A program made the position numbers and the translations under genes. Shown one piece after another: positions 58,709 through 64,000 of a stretch of DNA of 64,000 nt; the stretch's first letter is position 1; every line of letters starts with the position of its first letter. The notes beneath the pieces are model-generated. The model was not told where the DNA came from, searched no databases, and was given only the letters and a program-made list of their open reading frames with translations. This DNA is from JAWKSY01 sp041402125 (GTDB lineage Bacteria > Planctomycetota > GCA-002687715 > DRQF01): assembly GCA_041402125.1 (NCBI GenBank), contig JAWKSY010000005.1, positions 248,001 to 312,000 on the forward strand. The letters run 5' to 3'.

Positions 58709-59902
58709 TCAGCGCCTGAGCGCGCCCTCGAGCGAGACCTCGGTCTCGAGGACCTTCCCGTCGCGCTCGAAGCGGAGGGCGACGGAAGGGCGGTCGCGCG
58801 CGGCTTCGAGGACGGCGTTGAGGTCGTCCAGCTTGCCGATCGGGTGCCCGTCGGCCTGCGTGATCACATCGCCGTGCCGCTGCACCGCGAAGCCGTCCTC
58901 GGTCAGGATCCAGCCGCGCAGCCCGGCCTTCTCGGCCGGCCCCCCGGCCTCGACGTTGCGGACGTAGAGGCCGCCCGGGCCGCGCCAGTTGCGGAAGATC
59001 ATGTTCGCCGGATGGGCGTCGATGCCGATGTCGGGGCGCACGATCCGGCCGTAGCGGATCAGCATGCCGGCGACCCAGTTCACCGTGTCCACCGGGATGG
59101 CGAAGCCGATGCCCAGATTGCCCTCGTTCTCGGCGTAGATCGCGGAGTTGACGCCGATGAGGCGTCCGGCGGTGTCGATGAGCGGCCCCCCGGAGTTGCC
59201 GGGGTTGATCGCCGCGTCGGTCTGGATGACCTCCTCGATGATGCGATCGTTCTTGCCGCGGATGCGCCGGTTGAGCTGACTCACGACGCCGGTCGTGAGC
59301 GTGTGCGGCAGGCCGAAGGGATTGCCGATCGCGAGGACGGTCTGGCCCACCCGCAGGTCGCCGCTCGTGCCGACCGTGATCGGGACGAGCCGGTTCTCCT
59401 CGACCTCCACCCGCAGGACGGCGAGGTCGTACTCCGGGGCGACGCCGGTCACCCGGGCCGCGACCGGCTCGGCCATCGTCGCGAGCTGGACCGTGATCCG
59501 GTCCTCGACCGCCGGGCGTCCGGGGACGACGCGGTCGCGCTCGATGACGTGGTAGTTCGTGATGATGTGCCCCTCGTGGTCCCAGACGATCCCGGTGCCG
59601 CTGCCCTTCTCCGTCCCGAGCGGGCTGCTGCCGAACCGCCGCGATTGGTCGCGGGTCGTGATGCCGGCGACGCTCGGGAGGCTGCGCTCGAAGACGGAGA
59701 TGGTCGTCTTCTCGAAGTCGGCCAGCTCGCCGCGCGGCGTGACGGGGCGCAGCCCGAGGTCGCTGCCCGGAGGCGCCTCGCGCCCGAAGCGGGCCCAGGC
59801 GAAGGCGCCGACGCCGACGACCGCGGCGAGGATGATGATGATGGGGAGGGTCGCGAAGCGACGCGTGCCGTTCTCGTAAACCGGGGCCATGGCCGCGATC
59901 AT
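58709..59902 (-). CDS. HtrA/DegP-family serine protease with one PDZ domain
   Basis: A 397-residue membrane-anchored protease: an N-terminal helix ('LPIIIILAAVVGVGAFAWAR', about 19-38), then a trypsin-like domain with His118 in 'TNYHVIE', Asp159 in 'EYDLAVLRV' and Ser237 in 'NPGNSGGPLIDT', and one PDZ domain (about 300-395, 'GGLYVRNVEAGGPAEKAGLR'). The triad is complete. It degrades misfolded envelope proteins or cleaves regulators in relatives (DegS-like architecture with a single PDZ). Two alternative ATGs (MIAAMAPV) lie four codons apart; a TTG further upstream is less likely. Confidence 0.93.
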   Translation of the reverse strand: MIAAMAPVYENGTRRFATLPIIIILAAVVGVGAFAWARFGREAPPGSDLGLRPVTPRGELADFEKTTISVFERSLPSVAGITTRDQSRRFGSSPLGTEKGSGTGIVWDHEGHIITNYHVIERDRVVPGRPAVEDRITVQLATMAEPVAARVTGVAPEYDLAVLRVEVEENRLVPITVGTSGDLRVGQTVLAIGNPFGLPHTLTTGVVSQLNRRIRGKNDRIIEEVIQTDAAINPGNSGGPLIDTAGRLIGVNSAIYAENEGNLGIGFAIPVDTVNWVAGMLIRYGRIVRPDIGIDAHPANMIFRNWRGPGGLYVRNVEAGGPAEKAGLRGWILTEDGFAVQRHGDVITQADGHPIGKLDDLNAVLEAARDRPSVALRFERDGKVLETEVSLEGALRR

Positions 59903-59960
59903 GCCGACCGGGCGCGCCCGGCGCAAACTCCGGCGGGCGAGGCGGTATCCGCCGGGTTAC

Positions 59961-59996
59961 CACCGGTCTCGCGCGCCGGGGCGCGCGAGACCGGTG
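59961..59996 (-). terminator. Perfect hairpin downstream of the M64 peptidase gene
   Basis: A 17-bp perfect stem (59961-59977 with 59980-59996) around two bases, 16 bp after the peptidase stop. No T-tract is present. The same style of long, tight, U-less hairpin follows other genes in this window. Confidence 0.6.
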
Positions 59997-60011
59997 ATCG
60001 CCCCCTCGACC

Positions 60012-61949
60012 TCAGAAGATGAGGACGGAGGCCGTGCGACTGATCAGGGGCACGTGGAGGAAGCCGAAGACGCCGGGCTCGAGGACGGCGTAGGCGAAGT
60101 AGATCGAGGCCGGCGGGAGCCCGGCCGGCAGGGCCGGCTTCAGGAAGCTCGCCGAGGCCTCTCCGTTCGCGTCGAGCGTGCCGGAGAAGTCCTGGAAGTA
60201 GGGCGCGCCGACGGCGCCGGTCACGAAGACATCGGTGAGGTCGTCGAAGGTCAGGTTGACGAAGCCGACGTAGAACCCGAGCCAGGATCCCGGTCCGCCG
60301 AAGGACGAGGTCAACGAGGGCACCATGTAGTAGCCCTTGCCGGCGTGGGCCGGTCCGGCGGCGATGTCGAGGTTCACCAGGACGGGCGTCGTGAGCGGCG
60401 CGATGATCGCGTCGGCGGTCAGGTTGAGGTCGGCGGTGATCGGGAAGGGGCCGCCGGCGACGCTCTCGGCGTTGTTGCTCTCGTTCGTCTCGGTGACCTG
60501 GTTCAGGTCGTCGACGATCACCCCGAAGTACCGCAGGCCGTTGGTGACCGTGGTCGGCACGCGGAACTCACGCGTGGACGTCGTGGAGGTGCCGGGCGGC
60601 AACGCCGGGATCAGCGAGATCTCCATCAGGGCGTCGGACGTGGTGATGATGGGGTCGTTCGACGCGTAGTAGCCGATGCGGACCGAGGGGGAGGACGTGA
60701 GGCCGCCGTTCGTCACGGTCGTCATCATCGTGCCGAGCTCACCCGCCTTGGTCGGGACCTGACCGAGGGTCGCCACCGTGACGTCGAAGTCCGCGTTGAC
60801 GTCGGACAGGGACCACGAGACGTCGTCGAAGGGATCGAGCGGCGTCGCCTTCTGGTACCAGCTCGTCGTGTCCTGCAGCGAGACGGTCAGCGTGTGCTGT
60901 CCGGAGACGCCGAGCGAGGATCCGTCGTACGAGTAGGTCGCCACGCCGCCCGAGACGCTCACCGTCCCGCCGAGCACGGGGGTCCCGTCGAGGGACCAGG
61001 TGGCGACCCAGGCCGCGCCCGCGCCCGCCGCCGGCACGCTCAGCGAGAAGATCGTCGCGTTCTGGTAGGGGCCGCCGCTCGGCGAGGGCGAGACCGCGAT
61101 CGGGTCGTGGTACATGCCCAGGATGTGCTCGAGCGTGGCCTCGCGGCAGACCGGGCAGAAGGGCTGGCCGTTGCTGCGCATCTTGCAGTTCGACTTCGGC
61201 CGGAAGATCCCGAACTGGTAGTAGCGCGCGCCCTCGAAGGCGGACACGCCCTCCGTGCCGATCCAGTAGTGCCACTTGGTCTGGAGCGCCGCCATCGACG
61301 TCGCGTCGTGGATCGACACGTTCACCTGCCCGAGCTCGTTGCCGGTGTAGGTCGAGGACGACGCGCCGTAGTCGTACTCGTCGGCCAGGCCGAAGATCGA
61401 GTGGCCGAGCTCGTGGACGGCGACCTGCAGGCCGGAGCTGTTCGCCGCGGCGTAGTTCGAGACCGAGTTCGCGCAGCCGCCGTACTCCGCGTCGTTCACC
61501 GCGACGATGACCTCGTCGAAGCCCGGGACGTTGAGGGCGGCCGTCGACATCACCTTGGAGGTGTTCGTCGTCACGCAGCGCATCGTCCCGCCCGTGCAGT
61601 AGGTCGCGTCGAGCTCGGTGTTCACGAAGGTCGGCGTCGTCCAGCAGGGCCCGGGCTTGTCGGCGCCGCTCTGTGCCGACTCGACGTCGACCCGCCAGAT
61701 GTTGACGAAGTTCTTGTAGCGGTCGTTCGGGGCCTCGGAGGTCCACGCGGTGACGAAGTTCGCGGCGTGGGTGTGGAAGAGGGGGATCTCGGCGGCGGTG
61801 TAGCCGTCGCCCATGATCACGATGTCGAGGCGGTCGGTGGGACTGCCGTCGCCGTGGATGAGGGTGGTGTTCCAGACGCTCTGGGCGCCGGCGATCGCGG
61901 TGGCGGCGAGGAGGACCGCCAGGGCGGGCAGGAGGCGGAGATCTCTCAT
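60012..61949 (-). CDS. Exported M64-family metallopeptidase with CARDB-type repeats
   Basis: A 645-residue protein with a signal peptide ending near 'IAGAQ'. The catalytic domain (about 25-290) has 'DRLDIVIMGDGYTAAEIPLF' and the zinc motif HELGHSIFGLADEY (His179, Glu180, His183, Asp190), the M64 (IgA-peptidase-like) pattern. Cysteine-rich 'KSNCKMRSNGQPFCPVCRE' follows. A beta-sandwich (about 320-400) and a CARDB-like domain (about 410-520, 'VTETNESNNAESV') precede a C-terminal module of unknown function. It is probably secreted. Its ATG overlaps the stop of the upstream exported-protein gene (ATGA), so the two are coupled. Confidence 0.9.
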   Translation of the reverse strand: MRDLRLLPALAVLLAATAIAGAQSVWNTTLIHGDGSPTDRLDIVIMGDGYTAAEIPLFHTHAANFVTAWTSEAPNDRYKNFVNIWRVDVESAQSGADKPGPCWTTPTFVNTELDATYCTGGTMRCVTTNTSKVMSTAALNVPGFDEVIVAVNDAEYGGCANSVSNYAAANSSGLQVAVHELGHSIFGLADEYDYGASSSTYTGNELGQVNVSIHDATSMAALQTKWHYWIGTEGVSAFEGARYYQFGIFRPKSNCKMRSNGQPFCPVCREATLEHILGMYHDPIAVSPSPSGGPYQNATIFSLSVPAAGAGAAWVATWSLDGTPVLGGTVSVSGGVATYSYDGSSLGVSGQHTLTVSLQDTTSWYQKATPLDPFDDVSWSLSDVNADFDVTVATLGQVPTKAGELGTMMTTVTNGGLTSSPSVRIGYYASNDPIITTSDALMEISLIPALPPGTSTTSTREFRVPTTVTNGLRYFGVIVDDLNQVTETNESNNAESVAGGPFPITADLNLTADAIIAPLTTPVLVNLDIAAGPAHAGKGYYMVPSLTSSFGGPGSWLGFYVGFVNLTFDDLTDVFVTGAVGAPYFQDFSGTLDANGEASASFLKPALPAGLPPASIYFAYAVLEPGVFGFLHVPLISRTASVLIF

Positions 61950-62461
61950 CGGTGGTCGTGCTCCTCGTGCTCGTCCGTGTGCCCGACGATCGTCAGGCGG
62001 AGCGCGGTCGCGCCCTCGACCCAGGCCGTCCGGATCATCACCGGATGGGCGCCGACGACGCTCTTCTCGCAGCCTCCGTCCTCGAGCGGGACGTAGACCG
62101 CGATCCGGTCGTGGTGGAGACCCGAGGCGAGGACCCGCCCGCGGGAGTCCAGGAGATCGAAGGCGTAGGTTCGGGAGAGATCGCGGGTCGGGCGCGGGTC
62201 GGGCGCGATCCCCCGCAGCAGGAAGCAGCGGTCGAGGCGGACCGGGGCGCCGTTCTCGTCGACGTCGACGAGGAAGGCGAACATCTTCTCGGCCACGCCC
62301 TCGCGGGGGTGGTCCTCGATGCGATCGAGGGCGAAGACCACGCCCTCCTCCAGGGGTCGATCGGCGGCCGCCTCGGCGTCGCCGCCGCCGGTCCCGCCGA
62401 ACAGGACGGCCGCGAGGGCGGCCAGCGGCGCCAGGGCCATGAGCCCGCGTCGTGCACGCAT
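61946..62461 (-). CDS. Exported protein of unknown function coupled to the M64 peptidase
   Basis: A 171-residue protein with a signal-like N-terminus (LMALAPLAALAAVLFGGTGG). The mature part is a small beta-rich domain ('FAFLVDVDENGAPVRLDRCF', 'VYVPLEDGGCEKSVVGAHPV', 'ATALRLTIVGH') and ends in the acidic/His tail 'TDEHEEHDHR', a possible metal-binding tail. Its stop overlaps the peptidase ATG. Such a partner could be an inhibitor, chaperone or co-secreted subunit; which one is not visible in the sequence. Confidence 0.75.
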   Translation of the reverse strand: MRARRGLMALAPLAALAAVLFGGTGGGDAEAAADRPLEEGVVFALDRIEDHPREGVAEKMFAFLVDVDENGAPVRLDRCFLLRGIAPDPRPTRDLSRTYAFDLLDSRGRVLASGLHHDRIAVYVPLEDGGCEKSVVGAHPVMIRTAWVEGATALRLTIVGHTDEHEEHDHR

Positions 62462-62735
62462 GGTGGATTCTCCGTTCCTTCTCGGGGCCCGGCCCCGGCT
62501 CCGGCCGGTCGGGCGCCCTCCGACCGGGGCCCAGAGGCGGCCCGGACGGCGGCAATGCAACGGGGAAGTTACCAGAGTCCGCCCCTCCCTCGCCGGAAAT
62601 TGACGTCCGGGCGGCCGGGGGCTCATTCCGCCGCGGCGAGGGGCGCGCACTGGTCCCCTATCCGTGAAAGGTTATGAGAATGCCGCGAGGGGTCCGGGCG
62701 GGCCCCGGACGTCGAGCCGGACGCAGGAGAACCCC

Positions 62736-64000
62736 ATGACCCAGGCCACCGCCGAGGGCGTGAAGACGCCGGAAGAGAATCCCTTCGAGATCGCGCGCCG
62801 CCAGCTGCTCGCGGCGAACGCCTACCTCGGGCTCGACGACGCGACCCTGGCGGTGCTCATGGAGCCGCTCCGCGAGCTGCACGTCACGCTCCCCGTGCGG
62901 ATGGACGACGGCAGCACCAAGGTCTTCAAGGGATTCCGCGTCCAGTACAACGACGCGCGCGGGCCGACCAAGGGCGGCATCCGCTTCCACCCCGAGGAGA
63001 CGATCGACACCGTCCGTGCGCTCGCGGCCTGGATGACCTGGAAGACGGCGGTCGTCGACATCCCCCTCGGCGGCGGCAAGGGCGGCGTCATCTGCGACCC
63101 GAAGTCGATGTCGACCGGCGAGCTCGAGCGTCTCAGCCGTCAGGTCGGCCGCATCCTCGGTCTCGAGAAGGACGTGCCCGCGCCGGACGTCTACACCAAC
63201 CCCCAGATCATGGCCTGGATGACGGACGAGATCTCCTGGCACCGCGGCTACAACGCCCCCGGCACCTTCACCGGCAAGCCGCTCGCCTGGGGCGGCTCGC
63301 AGGGGCGGGGCGACGCGACCGCGCGGGGCGGCGTGATCTGCATCCGCGAGGCGCTGACGGCGCTCGGCATCACCGGCCATTTGCGCTACGCGATCCAGGG
63401 CTTCGGCAACGCGGGTCAGTTCGCGGCGACGCTCTTCCGCGAGATGCTGGGTTGCGACCACGTCCTCGTCGCGGCGTCGGACTCCCGCGGCGCGATCCAC
63501 TGCCCCGACGGTCTCGATCCGGCGGCGCTGATCGCGCACAAGGAGGCCACGGGCAGCGTCGTCGGCTTCGCCGGCGCCGAGGCGATCGACCCCGCCGCCG
63601 TTCTCGAGGTGGAGGCGGACGTGCTCATCCCGGCCGCGCTCGAGGGCGCCCTCCGCGCCGACAACGCCGACCGCGTCCGGGCCCGCGTCGTCTGCGAGCT
63701 CGCGAACGGACCCACCACGCCGGAGGCGGACGCGATCCTGCGGCAAAAGGGCGTCTTCGTGATCCCCGACTTCCTCGCCAACGCCGGCGGCGTGACGGTC
63801 TCTTACTTCGAGCAGGTCCAGAACGGGACGCAGTACTACTGGGATCTCGAGGAGGTCCACGAGAAGCTCGATCACAAGATGACCGCGGCCTTCCGCGAGG
63901 TCCGGCGCACCGCGATCCGCCACGAGGTGGACATGCGGACCGCGGCGTACGTCGTGGCGGTGCGCCGCGTCGCCGACGCCATGAAGGTCCGGGGCTGGGT
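62736..64000 (+). CDS. gdhA: Glutamate dehydrogenase (Glu/Leu/Phe/Val family), 3' end cut off
   Basis: 421 codons are visible before the window ends, close to the usual length of hexameric NAD-type enzymes. Motifs: 'FKGFRVQYNDARGPTKGGIR' (substrate lysines), 'DIPLGGGKGGVICDPKSMS' with the catalytic-type Lys, 'NTPTPEAD'-like 'NGPTTPEADAIL', and the cofactor site 'AIQGFGNAGQFAATLF'. It interconverts glutamate with 2-oxoglutarate and ammonia. An AGGAGA site lies at good distance before the ATG. It is divergent from the M64 peptidase operon. Confidence 0.95.
   Translation, partial: MTQATAEGVKTPEENPFEIARRQLLAANAYLGLDDATLAVLMEPLRELHVTLPVRMDDGSTKVFKGFRVQYNDARGPTKGGIRFHPEETIDTVRALAAWMTWKTAVVDIPLGGGKGGVICDPKSMSTGELERLSRQVGRILGLEKDVPAPDVYTNPQIMAWMTDEISWHRGYNAPGTFTGKPLAWGGSQGRGDATARGGVICIREALTALGITGHLRYAIQGFGNAGQFAATLFREMLGCDHVLVAASDSRGAIHCPDGLDPAALIAHKEATGSVVGFAGAEAIDPAAVLEVEADVLIPAALEGALRADNADRVRARVVCELANGPTTPEADAILRQKGVFVIPDFLANAGGVTVSYFEQVQNGTQYYWDLEEVHEKLDHKMTAAFREVRRTAIRHEVDMRTAAYVVAVRRVADAMKVRGW

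Overview
The window is 64 kb of very GC-rich bacterial chromosome (well over two-thirds G+C by eye, third codon positions almost all G or C), densely packed with genes on both strands. The gene content suggests a planctomycete-like bacterium. It has two exported formylglycine sulfatases, a Ser/Thr kinase with a DWG instead of DFG motif and a TPR sensor half, two ECF sigma factor modules, many exported proteins whose signal peptides end in 'AQ', an M64 metallopeptidase with CARDB-type repeats, a beta-helix protein and small TPR anchors. Assignment to Planctomycetota is inference; no rRNA or other decisive phylogenetic marker is present. No prophage, transposase, rRNA, confident tRNA or CRISPR array is visible.

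Layout. 1-7.4 kb (minus): a partial exported beta-helix protein, a di-heme cytochrome c peroxidase, and an exported protein / ABC ATPase / FtsX permease operon. 7.4-9.5 kb (minus): a FadN-like beta-oxidation enzyme. 9.6-14.2 kb (plus): a tightly overlapped esterase / patatin / double-sulfatase operon. 14.3-16.7 kb (minus): an M2-like peptidase homologue without its zinc motif, and a transaldolase. 16.9-19.8 kb: a TauE-type exporter, a PDZ protein and an ECF sigma / anti-sigma pair. 19.8-20.5 kb: an unusually long intergenic region with a candidate structured RNA and an intrinsic terminator. 20.5-24.5 kb: an ECF sigma factor and a kinase-TPR protein. 24.5-30.2 kb (minus): a lipoprotein, ahcY with an ArsR-methyltransferase regulator, and a CinA-like protein. 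30.5-32.6 kb: a NIDO-domain secreted protein, a palindromic repeat pair and a small membrane protein. 32.7-41.7 kb: heme biosynthesis (hemE, hemG/Y, hemX-like, hemA, hemC, hemD, then two TPR proteins on the other strand, then hemL). 41.7-48.5 kb: a 28-residue basic protein, a thioredoxin-like protein, aconitase, a DJ-1 family protein and a coiled-coil secreted protein. 48.5-53.6 kb: three REPIN-like repeat doublets interspersed with a mini-membrane protein, an Nfu carrier, a HAD-Nudix fusion coupled to folB and a pteridine-reductase-like SDR, and a sulfatase. 53.6-58.2 kb (minus): a Mur ligase-like gene, a serine esterase, orn, a BaiN-type flavoprotein and a UPF0316 membrane protein. 58.3-64 kb: rpmB, an HtrA protease, an M64 peptidase operon and a partial glutamate dehydrogenase.

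How the genes work together. The heme cluster covers most of the route from glutamyl-tRNA to protoporphyrin; hemB, a coproporphyrinogen oxidase and ferrochelatase are not here. The ArsR-methyltransferase next to ahcY looks like a SAH-sensing control unit for the methyl cycle. The HAD-Nudix / folB / SDR operon suggests a compact pterin-to-folate module in which the fusion could supply the dephosphorylation steps before FolB. The region's most unusual DNA-level feature is a family of inverted hairpin doublets of about 111 bp with near-constant geometry.
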